Shown piece by piece: positions 1 through 7,599 of a DNA stretch of 8,643 nt (positions are counted from its first letter, which is position 1; each line of letters starts with the position of its first letter). Where the stretch lies: NCBI GenBank assembly GCA_903933765.1, contig CAIZLI010000222.1, positions 1-8,643 of the forward strand, given 5' to 3'. The translations under genes and the position numbers were made by a program. This DNA is from an uncultured Bacteroidota bacterium (GTDB lineage: Bacteria > Bacteroidota > Bacteroidia > Chitinophagales > Chitinophagaceae). Below the pieces are notes generated by a model. The model saw only the letters and a list, made by a program, of their open reading frames with translations. It had not been told where the DNA came from and searched no databases.

Positions 1-1
1 A

Positions 2-1144
2 GTAGGTGTGACTGGTACCAATGGTAAAACAACTGTTGCCACTTTGTTATTTAAGTTATTTTCTGAGATGGGTTATACTTGCGGACTAGTAAGCACGGTT
101 CAGAATCAAATTGGAGATCGTATTATTCCTGCAACGCATACTACACCAGATGCAATACGCTTAAATGCATTATTAGCCGAAATGGTTGCTGCAGGTTGTT
201 CGCATGTTTTTATGGAATCTAGCTCTCATGCAATTCACCAGCATCGTATTACAGGTTTGCAATTTACAGGCGCAGCATTCACGAATATCACACATGATCA
301 TTTGGATTACCACGAAACTTTCGAAGAATATGTACGTGTTAAAAAAGCATTTTTTGATCATTTAGGTCCAACCGCGTTTGCAATTACCAATTTAGACGAT
401 CCAAATGGTGCAGTGATGTTGGCCAACACCAAAGCAAAGCAGTATAGCTATGCATTACATGCACCTGCTACGTATAAAGGAAAAATTTTAGAAAATCAAT
501 TGACTGGATTGGTATTGAATGTAAATGAAAAGGAAGTGCATTGCAGATTGATAGGCACTTTTAATGCATATAATTTTTTAGCTGTTTATGGTATTGCTAT
601 TCAATTAGGAGAACAGTCAGAACAAGTGTTGACTGTGTTAAGTGCTTTAACTGGTGCAGAAGGCAGATTTGATTATATCATTAGTAGCGAAAACTCAATT
701 GGAATTGTAGATTATGCGCATACACCAGATGCATTACAAAATGTATTAGAAACAATTGCGAAATTAAAAAAGGGCGGAGAAACAGTGATTACCGTAGTGG
801 GTTGTGGTGGGGATAGAGATAAAACAAAAAGACCAGTGATGGCGCAGGTAGCATGCGACTTGAGTGATAAAGTGATTTTTACAAGTGACAATCCTCGTTC
901 CGAAGATCCTAATCAGATCATCAAGGATATGGAGTTGGGATTAAGCAGTGCTGCAAAAAGAAAGTATGTCAATATCGTAGACCGCTATGAAGCGATCAAG
1001 GCAGCAGTGAATTTTTCAAAACCTGGAGATATTATTTTGATTGCAGGAAAGGGCCATGAAAAATACCAAGATATCAAAGGCGTTAAACACGACTTTGACG
1101 ACAAGGCGATTTTACAAAACATTTTTAACTCATTTGCTAAATAA
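2..1144 (+). CDS. murE: UDP-N-acetylmuramoyl-L-alanyl-D-glutamate--2,6-diaminopimelate ligase, 5'-truncated by window edge
   Basis: Cytoplasmic Mur ligase that uses ATP to add the third stem-peptide residue to UDP-MurNAc-L-Ala-D-Glu. The frame is open from base 2, and the first visible residues (VGVTGTNGKTT) are the ATP-binding P-loop, bases 11-34. The N-terminal UDP-substrate domain, roughly 105-110 residues judged from family length, therefore lies upstream; the GTG at base 8 is an internal valine codon, not the start. Further family motifs are HDHLDYH (293-313), the probable carbamylated lysine in YVRVK (341-343), VDYAHTPD (707-730), DRDKTKRP, DNPR (887-898) and GKGHEKY (1046-1066). DNPR is the signature of enzymes that add meso-diaminopimelate rather than lysine. 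The usual EVSSHA motif reads ESSSHA here, a minor change. The gene ends at TAA 1142-1144, six bases before mraY. Family and substrate assignment are firm; only the start is missing. Confidence 0.96.
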   Translation, partial: VGVTGTNGKTTVATLLFKLFSEMGYTCGLVSTVQNQIGDRIIPATHTTPDAIRLNALLAEMVAAGCSHVFMESSSHAIHQHRITGLQFTGAAFTNITHDHLDYHETFEEYVRVKKAFFDHLGPTAFAITNLDDPNGAVMLANTKAKQYSYALHAPATYKGKILENQLTGLVLNVNEKEVHCRLIGTFNAYNFLAVYGIAIQLGEQSEQVLTVLSALTGAEGRFDYIISSENSIGIVDYAHTPDALQNVLETIAKLKKGGETVITVVGCGGDRDKTKRPVMAQVACDLSDKVIFTSDNPRSEDPNQIIKDMELGLSSAAKRKYVNIVDRYEAIKAAVNFSKPGDIILIAGKGHEKYQDIKGVKHDFDDKAILQNIFNSFAK

Positions 1145-1150
1145 TACCCT

Positions 1151-2464
1151 ATGCTGTATCAATTATTTTCATGGTTAGACAAATCCTTTGATATACCTGG
1201 TATTGGTATATTTCAGTTTTTGACATTTAGAATTGCAATGGCAATCTTATTGTCTTTGTTCATCGCAACTGTATATGGTAAAAAAATGATTTTGTTTTTG
1301 CAGAAAAAACAAATTGGCGAAAGCGTAAGAGAACTTGGATTGGCAGGAGAGCAGCAAAAAAAGGGCACACCAACCATGGGTGGTATCATCATTTTAATGA
1401 GTGTATTGATACCTACTTTATTATTTGCCAACTTAGATAAAGTGTATATCCGATTGATGATACTTTGCACCGTATGGCTTGGTTTGATTGGGTTCTTAGA
1501 TGATTACTTTAAAATTCGTGCAAGAAAAGACGCGCAAGAAAAGGGAGAGTCTTACAAAAAGAAGAACAGTGATGGATTAGCAGGAATTTCTAAAGTCATA
1601 GGTCAAGTTGGATTAGGTATTATCATTGGCGTGACATTGTATTTTAGCAATTCAGTTACCGTAGAGCGTGAAATTATTTCGACCAATGTGTCAGCTAGTT
1701 TAGCAAAAGGCGAAAAAATTGCAAAAGGTGCCGATGTGGTTGTTAGAACGATCAATGGAGAAGAACGTCGTTTTGTAAAAGTAAAAACACCAATCACAAC
1801 CATCCCATTTGTAAAGAACCATGAATTCAATTATAGTAAATTAATTAGCTGGATGGGTCCAGGAGCAGATAAATATACTTGGATCGTGTATATTTTAGTG
1901 GTTACGTTTATTATTACAGCAGTATCCAATGGCGCAAATATTACAGACGGGCTAGATGGTTTAGCTGCAGGGGTGAGTGCAATTATAGGAGCTGCATTGG
2001 GCGTTTTTGTGTATGTAAGTGGTAATTATGTTTTTGCAGATTACTTGAACGTCATGTACATTCCTAATTTGGGAGAGTTATCCATATTTGTTGGCGCATT
2101 TGTGGGGGCATGTATTGGATTTTTATGGTACAATGCTTATCCCGCACAAGTATTTATGGGCGATACAGGCAGTTTGGCTTTAGGAGGTATCATTGCTTCC
2201 CTAGCCATCATTGTTCGTAAAGAATTATTGATTCCAATTTTTTGTGGTGTGTTTTTAATAGAAAACCTAAGTGTGATTATTCAAGTGGGTTATTTTAAAT
2301 ACACTAAGAAAAAATACGGAGAAGGACGACGTGTGTTTTTAATGAGTCCTTTACATCACCATTATCAAAAGAAAGGTTTCCACGAAAGTAAAATTGCTGT
2401 TCGCTTTTGGATCATTACCATTTTATTAGTCATCACTTCTATCCTAACCTTAAAAACAAGATAA
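1151..2464 (+). CDS. mraY: Phospho-N-acetylmuramoyl-pentapeptide-transferase (lipid I synthase)
   Basis: Polytopic inner-membrane enzyme that transfers phospho-MurNAc-pentapeptide from UDP to undecaprenyl phosphate, giving lipid I. About ten hydrophobic segments are visible (near residues 21-42, 75-93, 97-115, 147-165, 243-262, 267-290, 310-328, 338-355, 358-378 and 417-434). Catalytic motifs are present: TPTMGG 73-78, the Asp pair D117/D118 in [15 protein letters not shown] 263-272 with D266 and D269, [11 protein letters not shown] 331-341, and the HHH triad 402-404. At 437 residues it is about 75 longer than the E. coli enzyme (about 360). Most of the excess is a periplasmic loop at about residues 167-240, with a smaller Lys-rich addition in the cytoplasmic loop after D118. 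The ATG lies 6 bases after murE, with no Shine-Dalgarno upstream (TACCCT precedes it). An adjacent ligase on each side fits an operon for lipid II precursor synthesis. Confidence 0.97.
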   Translation: MLYQLFSWLDKSFDIPGIGIFQFLTFRIAMAILLSLFIATVYGKKMILFLQKKQIGESVRELGLAGEQQKKGTPTMGGIIILMSVLIPTLLFANLDKVYIRLMILCTVWLGLIGFLDDYFKIRARKDAQEKGESYKKKNSDGLAGISKVIGQVGLGIIIGVTLYFSNSVTVEREIISTNVSASLAKGEKIAKGADVVVRTINGEERRFVKVKTPITTIPFVKNHEFNYSKLISWMGPGADKYTWIVYILVVTFIITAVSNGANITDGLDGLAAGVSAIIGAALGVFVYVSGNYVFADYLNVMYIPNLGELSIFVGAFVGACIGFLWYNAYPAQVFMGDTGSLALGGIIASLAIIVRKELLIPIFCGVFLIENLSVIIQVGYFKYTKKKYGEGRRVFLMSPLHHHYQKKGFHESKIAVRFWIITILLVITSILTLKTR

Positions 2465-2465
2465 A

Positions 2466-3806
2466 TTGTCTACAAAGATTGTCATATTAGGTGCAGGAGA
2501 AAGCGGTGTAGGCGCTGCCTTGCTAGCAAAGCAAAAAGGATACAATGTATTTGTGTCTGATGCAAGTGCGATTAAGCCAATTTATCAATCAGAACTAGAA
2601 GCGAATCAAATTCCATATGAATCTGGCACCCATGATGTTGAAAGAATATTGGCTGCTGACGAAGTAATGAAGAGTCCAGGTATTCCAGAAAAAAGTGAAT
2701 TGGTAAAACAAATTCGTGCTAAGGGGATACCGGTGATCAGTGAAATTGAATTTGGTTTTAGATATAAAGGGGATAGTAAGATTGTTGCGATTACCGGAAG
2801 TAATGGTAAAACCACCACCACTTCATTGTTATACCATATCTGCAAAGTAGCAGAGGAGGATGTAGCGATTGTGGGTAATATAGGATTCTCTTTTGCAAGA
2901 CAAATTGCGGTAGATCCTAAAAAATTATATGTGATTGAAGTAAGCTCATTTCAATTAGATGATATAAAAACCTTTAGACCAAATATTGCTATTCTATTAA
3001 ATATTACGGAAGATCATTTAGATAGATACAATTACCAATTTGAATATTATGTTAAAAGCAAGTTTAGGATCATTGAAAACCAAACAGAAAAAGACTGCTT
3101 TATTTATTGCATAGACGACGAAGTGATTACAAAACATCTAGAACTACTAACTACAAATACTAACCTACTACCATTTTCTATGAAACAAGAATTAAAAAAA
3201 GGAGGCTACATCAAGAACGAACAAATGATGTTAAAAATCCAAGAAGAAAGAGTGACAATGAGTATTTATGATTTCGCCTTAAAAGGCAAGCATAATGCTT
3301 ATAACACAATGGCTGCAAGCATCGCTGCATCCACTTTGGGTATCAGAAAGGAAAAAATTCGCGAAGCAGTTAGCAATTTCCACAGTCTGGAACACAGAAT
3401 GGAATTTGTTGCTACTGTAAAAGGCGTTGATTTTATCAATGATAGCAAAGCGACAAATGTCAACAGTACTTGGTATGCTTTAGAGAGCATGCAAAAGCCG
3501 ACCATTTTAATTTTAGGTGGCGTAGACAAAGGCAATGACTATGCATTAGTGGCAGATCTTGTAAAAGATAAAGTGAAAGCCATTGTTTGTATGGGTACGG
3601 ATAACGCTAAATTGATTGAATACTTTAAGGATAAAGTAGCGCAAATTATTGAAGTGGATTCTGCAAAAAAAGCCGTGAATGCTTCATTTAAATTAGCCGA
3701 GAAAGGAGATGTGGTTTTATTAAGTCCTGCTTGCGCAAGTTTTGATTTATTTAAAAATTACGAAGACAGAGGACATCAATTTAAAGAAAGCGTTAAAGAA
3801 TTATAA
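2466..3806 (+). CDS. murD: UDP-N-acetylmuramoyl-L-alanine--D-glutamate ligase, TTG start
   Basis: Cytoplasmic ATP-dependent ligase that adds D-glutamate to UDP-MurNAc-L-Ala. At 446 residues it is near family length (about 440). The Rossmann-like N-domain opens with KIVILGAGESGVG (residues 4-16). The central ATPase domain carries P-loop GSNGKTT 111-117, EVSSFQL 158-164, NITEDHLDRY 179-188 and the probable carbamylated lysine K199. The C-terminal region has GKHNAYN 274-280, HRMEF 310-314, NDSKATN 325-331 and the MurD-typical SPACASFDLFKNYEDRG 420-436. The start is TTG: the frame has a stop at 2451-2453, no ATG or GTG lies between that stop and the Rossmann fold, and the next internal Met is at residue 68, so a later start would delete the fold. 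One base separates it from the mraY stop, which suggests translational coupling. No Shine-Dalgarno is seen. Confidence 0.96.
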   Translation: MSTKIVILGAGESGVGAALLAKQKGYNVFVSDASAIKPIYQSELEANQIPYESGTHDVERILAADEVMKSPGIPEKSELVKQIRAKGIPVISEIEFGFRYKGDSKIVAITGSNGKTTTTSLLYHICKVAEEDVAIVGNIGFSFARQIAVDPKKLYVIEVSSFQLDDIKTFRPNIAILLNITEDHLDRYNYQFEYYVKSKFRIIENQTEKDCFIYCIDDEVITKHLELLTTNTNLLPFSMKQELKKGGYIKNEQMMLKIQEERVTMSIYDFALKGKHNAYNTMAASIAASTLGIRKEKIREAVSNFHSLEHRMEFVATVKGVDFINDSKATNVNSTWYALESMQKPTILILGGVDKGNDYALVADLVKDKVKAIVCMGTDNAKLIEYFKDKVAQIIEVDSAKKAVNASFKLAEKGDVVLLSPACASFDLFKNYEDRGHQFKESVKEL

Positions 3807-3808
3807 TC

Positions 3809-5119
3809 ATGTTCAAAGAAACCACAGATAAGTTATTCTCTCAGATGCCTTCTATAGGAGGGATGAGAGAACATTTAGACCAGCGAACAAGAGGGGATAA
3901 ATATATCTGGGGTTTAGTTATTTTATTATCACTGATCTCTATATTGGTAGTATATAGTGCAACAGGTTCATTGGCATATAAAATGTATCGTGGTAATACA
4001 AGTTTCTATTTGTTCAAGCAAATCATATTTACATTAATTGGATTGTTAGTCGTGTTTGGGTTACATAGAGTGAACTACACTGTTTTTTCTAGAGTGGCCA
4101 CCATTTTATTTATATTATCTGTGCCGCTTTTAATTTATACTTTATTTTTTGGTGCTAAAATTAATGAAGGTAGTCGATGGATCAAATTACCTATTATTAA
4201 TTTAACCATTCAAAGTAGTGATGTCGCTAAATTGGCTTTATTTATGTACTTATCTAGGGTGCTAAGTAAAAAGCAAGAAGTGATTAAGGATTTTAAGAAA
4301 GGATTTTTACCAGTGATCATTCCAGTATTCATTATTTGTGGATTAATTATGCCTGCAAATTTATCCAACGCATTATTGACAGGCGCGACCTCTTTACTCT
4401 TATTGTTTATTGGTAGAGTGAGTTTCAAACATATTTTATTGACGATTGGCGTGGCGATGATTCCAATAGTGATCATTATTAGTGTGGCAATGGCTACACA
4501 TAAAGCCAATGAAGGCTCAATAGATTCAGGAAAGCCTGTGATTGCTGAATCCTTAAAAAGCTGGGGTCGATTTGGAACCTGGGTGAATCGTGTGCAGGAT
4601 TTTATGTATGCAAAAGACAGTGAAGAGCCTTATCAGGTGCAACAAGCAAAAATAGCCATTGCAAATGGCGGCATATTTGTTGGATTAGGTCCAGGCAATA
4701 GTCAACAAAGAAATTTCTTACCTCAAGCGTATAATGATTTTATTTATGCAGTGATAATAGAAGAGTATGGATTATTAGGCGGAGCATTTATCATTTTTAT
4801 TTATTTAGTGTTTTTATTTAGATGTATCCGGATATTTAGAAAGTGCCCCTATGCATTTGGAGCATTTTTAGCACTCGGTTTAAGCTTTACATTAATCATT
4901 CAAGCGGTTGCGAATATGGCTGTGAATGTGGCTATTGTTCCAGTAACAGGGGTGACATTACCATTATTGAGTATGGGTGGAAGTTCATTTATTTTCACCT
5001 GTTGTTCTATAGGATTGATTTTAAGTGTGGCAAGAAATGTGGAACAAATGGAAGGTAAGGCACCTGTTGAAACAGAGATAGAAATTCCTAACGAAAATAT
5101 AGAGCCTGTAAATGCCTAA
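3809..5119 (+). CDS. ftsW: SEDS-family septal peptidoglycan polymerase FtsW
   Basis: Integral membrane lipid II polymerase of the divisome, working with a class B PBP (normally FtsI). At 436 residues with about ten membrane segments it has a roughly 30-residue cytoplasmic N-terminus and the first segment begins near residue 31. The long periplasmic loop, about residues 230-310, holds WVNRVQDF and LPQAYNDF; D310 aligns with the catalytic Asp of the SEDS family. The C-terminal signature TGVTLPLLSMGGSS spans 380-393. A short acidic cytoplasmic tail follows residue 415. I call it FtsW rather than RodA from its position between murD and murG and from the loop sequence. Two usually well-kept motifs differ: the QPSE-type motif reads QSSD (135-138), and the PDxGT-type motif reads PANLSN (182-187). 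It starts 2 bases after murD and its end overlaps the murG start by 8 bases. Confidence 0.94.
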   Translation: MFKETTDKLFSQMPSIGGMREHLDQRTRGDKYIWGLVILLSLISILVVYSATGSLAYKMYRGNTSFYLFKQIIFTLIGLLVVFGLHRVNYTVFSRVATILFILSVPLLIYTLFFGAKINEGSRWIKLPIINLTIQSSDVAKLALFMYLSRVLSKKQEVIKDFKKGFLPVIIPVFIICGLIMPANLSNALLTGATSLLLLFIGRVSFKHILLTIGVAMIPIVIIISVAMATHKANEGSIDSGKPVIAESLKSWGRFGTWVNRVQDFMYAKDSEEPYQVQQAKIAIANGGIFVGLGPGNSQQRNFLPQAYNDFIYAVIIEEYGLLGGAFIIFIYLVFLFRCIRIFRKCPYAFGAFLALGLSFTLIIQAVANMAVNVAIVPVTGVTLPLLSMGGSSFIFTCCSIGLILSVARNVEQMEGKAPVETEIEIPNENIEPVNA

Positions 5120-6227
5120 TCCAACACATACACCTTTGCGTATCATCATCGCTGGCGGTGGGACAGGCGGGCATATTTTCCCTGCCATTGCTGTAGCACA
5201 AGCTATACAAAGATTACAGCCAGATGCTACTATCTTATTTGTAGGTGCGCAAGGAAAAATGGAAATGGAGAAAGTGCCACAAGCTGGATACCAAATTGTT
5301 GGTTTAACGATTGCAGGTTTCAATAGACAACATATTTTCAAAAACTTGACATTGCCATTTAAGTTGCTTAAAAGTTTTATTCAAGTGAGAACCATCTTCA
5401 ATCAATTTAAACCGAATGCGGTTTTTGGAGTAGGTGGTTATTCAAGTTTTCCAGTTTTAAAATATGCACAAACAAAGGGTATACCAAGTTTTATTCATGA
5501 AGCCAATGCATTTGCTGGGAAAGCCAATCAATGGTTGGGAGCGCGTGCAAAAAAAATCTTTACAGGAACAAAAGGGATGGAACAATTTTTCCCATTCCAA
5601 AAAATTCAAATCACCGGTAATCCAGTAAGACAAAATATCGCAAAGAGTGCAATTGATAAAGAGACGGCTTTATTACAATTTGGTTTATTACCTAATCATT
5701 TTACATTATTGATTATTGGAGGAAGTTTGGGAGCAGCATCTATCAACCAAGCTATTCAACAAAATTTAGCTGCGTTTGAAAAAATGGGGATTCAATTAAT
5801 TTGGCAAACAGGCAAGCCTAATGCTGCTATGTATCAAGCAGCAGCGAGTCCATTTGGAAATGTATTTGTGGATAGTTTTATCAATGATATGAGTGCGGCC
5901 TATGCAGCAGCAGATATGGTGGTGAGTCGTTCAGGCGCCATGGCAGTGGCGGAAATAGCCATGACTGGTAAAGCCTGCATTTTTGTACCCTATCCGCATG
6001 CGGCCGAAGACCATCAAACACATAACGCAGAGGTATTGGTAAAAGAACAAGCTGCACGAATGATTGCCGACAAAAATGTGGTCGCAGAATTATTCCCAAT
6101 GATTGAAAAACTAATAGATGATAAAACGGTATTGAACCAAATGCAGACAAAAATAAAATCATTTGCTTGGGAAAATGCAGATCAAGTGATTGCAGCAGAA
6201 ATTATTCATGAAATAGACTCTAAATAG
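5112..6227 (+). CDS. murG: UDP-GlcNAc--undecaprenyl-pyrophosphoryl-MurNAc-pentapeptide GlcNAc transferase (lipid II synthase)
   Basis: Peripheral membrane GT-B glycosyltransferase (CAZy GT28) on the cytoplasmic face that converts lipid I to lipid II. At 371 residues it matches family size. The N-terminal domain starts with the glycine-rich GGGTGGH motif at 15-21, followed by GVGGYSSFP 106-114, HEANAFAG 129-136 and GNPVR 169-173. The C-terminal UDP-GlcNAc domain has GGSLGAASIN 203-212, FINDMSAAYAAAD 256-268, SRSGAMAVAE 272-281 and PHAAEDHQTHNA 295-306 (E299, Q302 and N305 being typical donor contacts). The common HEQN motif reads HEAN, which looks like lineage variation. The ATG lies inside the last codons of ftsW (overlap ATGCCTAA), so ribosomes ending FtsW could reinitiate here. 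No clear Shine-Dalgarno precedes it. The next gene, murC, starts 10 bases after the stop. Confidence 0.97.
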   Translation: MPNPTHTPLRIIIAGGGTGGHIFPAIAVAQAIQRLQPDATILFVGAQGKMEMEKVPQAGYQIVGLTIAGFNRQHIFKNLTLPFKLLKSFIQVRTIFNQFKPNAVFGVGGYSSFPVLKYAQTKGIPSFIHEANAFAGKANQWLGARAKKIFTGTKGMEQFFPFQKIQITGNPVRQNIAKSAIDKETALLQFGLLPNHFTLLIIGGSLGAASINQAIQQNLAAFEKMGIQLIWQTGKPNAAMYQAAASPFGNVFVDSFINDMSAAYAAADMVVSRSGAMAVAEIAMTGKACIFVPYPHAAEDHQTHNAEVLVKEQAARMIADKNVVAELFPMIEKLIDDKTVLNQMQTKIKSFAWENADQVIAAEIIHEIDSK

Positions 6228-6237
6228 CGAACAAGAT

Positions 6238-7596
6238 ATGAATCCTCTAATCGATTTAAAACGTATTTATTTTATTGGCATTGGTGGCATTGGCATGAGT
6301 GCCTTGGCAAGGTATTTTAATACGCAGGGTGTGTTCGTATCTGGTTATGATAAAACACCAACAGCATTGACTGATAGTTTAGTTGAAGAAGGAATCTCAA
6401 TCCATTTTGAAGATGATTTGAATCAAATAGATAAAGCAGCTACCGTCATTGTGTATACGCCAGCCATTCCATCAGAACATAAAGAATTAAATTTTTACAG
6501 AGACAATGGTTATTTAGTGGTTAAGAGAAGTGATGTATTACAGTGGGTTACAGAAAATGCTTTTACAATAGGCATTGCTGGCACGCATGGTAAAACCACT
6601 ACAACATCTATGACTGCGCATATTTTGAGACATACTGGTTATGGTTGTAATGCATTTTTAGGAGGTATCGCATCTAATTATGATACCAATTTTTGGAGTC
6701 ACGAAAAAAATGTGGTGGTTGTAGAAGCAGATGAATACGACAGAAGCTTTTTGAAATTATCACCCAATATTGCTGTGATCACCGCTGTGGATCCAGACCA
6801 TTTAGATATTTATGGCACTGCAGAAGAAGTATTGAAAGCATTTGGACAATATGCCGATAAGATCAAGCCTGGAGGCACATTGATTCAAAAATTTGGGACG
6901 ATGGTGGAAACAAGTGCAACTGATAAAACAATTTCCACTTATGGGTACAATCATACAGAAGCTGGCTATCATGCAAATGCATTGAAAGTGGTGGATGGTT
7001 CTTATGTGTTTGATTTAGTACATCCTAATGGCGTGCTTAAGAATGTGGTCTTGAATATGGGTGGGCTTCATAATGTTGAAAATGCGATCGCTGCGATTGC
7101 TATTGCATTGTGTCTTGGAATTGAAGATGCAAAAATCATTGCTGCTGTGGCAGACTTTAAAGGTGTAAAACGTCGCTTTGAATATAAAGTAAAAACTGCG
7201 AACAAGGTATTGATTGACGACTATGCGCATCACCCAGAAGAATTGAGTGCTTTAATTAGTGGTGTGAAAAGTATCTTCCCAAATCAAAAAATGGTTTTAG
7301 TCTTTCAGCCGCATTTATATAGTAGAACACAGGACCAGTCAGCAGGATTTTCTGCGACATTGGATCAAGCAGATGAAGTTATTTTATTACCAATTTATCC
7401 AGCAAGAGAATTGCCAATACCTGGTGTGACAAGTGATATGTTATTGTCTGCAATGACGATTGAAAAAAAGCAAGTCATGTCAAAAGAACAACTCCTGGCA
7501 TGGGCTGCTACAACAGAAGATAAATTAATCGTGATGGCTGGCGCAGGCGATATTGATGTATGTATCAATCAAATTAAAGACATCCTTACAAAGTAG
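6238..7596 (+). CDS. murC: UDP-N-acetylmuramate--L-alanine ligase
   Basis: Cytoplasmic ATP-dependent ligase that adds L-Ala to UDP-MurNAc, the first committed stem-peptide step. Its 452 residues fall in the usual range (about 430-490). The N-domain begins with the UDP-binding GIGGIGMSALA, residues 14-24. The ATPase domain has P-loop GTHGKTT 115-121, EADEYDRSF 163-171 and DPDHLDIYG 185-193. The C-terminal part has GGLHNVENA 275-283, KGVKRRFE 308-315, DDYAHHPEE 327-335, FQPHLYSRT 356-364, IYPARELPIPGV 386-397 and GAGD 435-438. The set of motifs, and the position between murG and ftsQ, separate it from Mpl, the recycling ligase, which shares the P-loop domain. The gene is framed by a 10-base gap upstream and a 3-base gap downstream. 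No Shine-Dalgarno is seen before the ATG (GCGAACAAGAT precedes it). Confidence 0.97.
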   Translation: MNPLIDLKRIYFIGIGGIGMSALARYFNTQGVFVSGYDKTPTALTDSLVEEGISIHFEDDLNQIDKAATVIVYTPAIPSEHKELNFYRDNGYLVVKRSDVLQWVTENAFTIGIAGTHGKTTTTSMTAHILRHTGYGCNAFLGGIASNYDTNFWSHEKNVVVVEADEYDRSFLKLSPNIAVITAVDPDHLDIYGTAEEVLKAFGQYADKIKPGGTLIQKFGTMVETSATDKTISTYGYNHTEAGYHANALKVVDGSYVFDLVHPNGVLKNVVLNMGGLHNVENAIAAIAIALCLGIEDAKIIAAVADFKGVKRRFEYKVKTANKVLIDDYAHHPEELSALISGVKSIFPNQKMVLVFQPHLYSRTQDQSAGFSATLDQADEVILLPIYPARELPIPGVTSDMLLSAMTIEKKQVMSKEQLLAWAATTEDKLIVMAGAGDIDVCINQIKDILTK

Positions 7597-7599
7597 TAC

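Noticed and set aside
1187..1214. Bacteroidota-like promoter resemblance (TTTG, then TATATTTC) inside mraY
   Set aside because: The spacer is 16 bases, shorter than the usual 19-21, the -7 box is imperfect, and it lies within coding sequence of an AT-rich gene where such matches are expected by chance.
4210..4509. Minus-strand open frame of 99 codons opposite ftsW
   Set aside because: It is antisense to membrane-spanning codons of ftsW; hydrophobic antisense frames arise there by composition. Similar minus-strand frames opposite murE, mraY, murD, murG, murC and ftsQ were rejected for the same reason.
4843..5058. A 71-codon + strand open frame inside ftsW
   Set aside because: It lies wholly within the conserved C-terminal coding part of ftsW in another frame, is rich in Cys/Tyr/Ser without any family pattern, and has no start signal.
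3809..5119. Possibility that the SEDS gene is rodA rather than ftsW
   Set aside because: Its place between murD and murG in a dcw cluster and the roughly 30-residue cytoplasmic N-terminus favour FtsW; no mreBCD or pbp2-type neighbour is present.
5021..5341. Minus-strand open frame of 106 codons across the ftsW/murG junction
   Set aside because: It covers the end of ftsW and the conserved murG glycine-rich motif on the opposite strand, is rich in Cys and Pro, and resembles no family I know.
6238..7596. Possibility that the ligase is Mpl (murein peptide ligase)
   Set aside because: Its C-terminal motifs (RRFE, DDYAHHPEE, IYPARE) and operon position match MurC; it is an essential step otherwise missing from the cluster.
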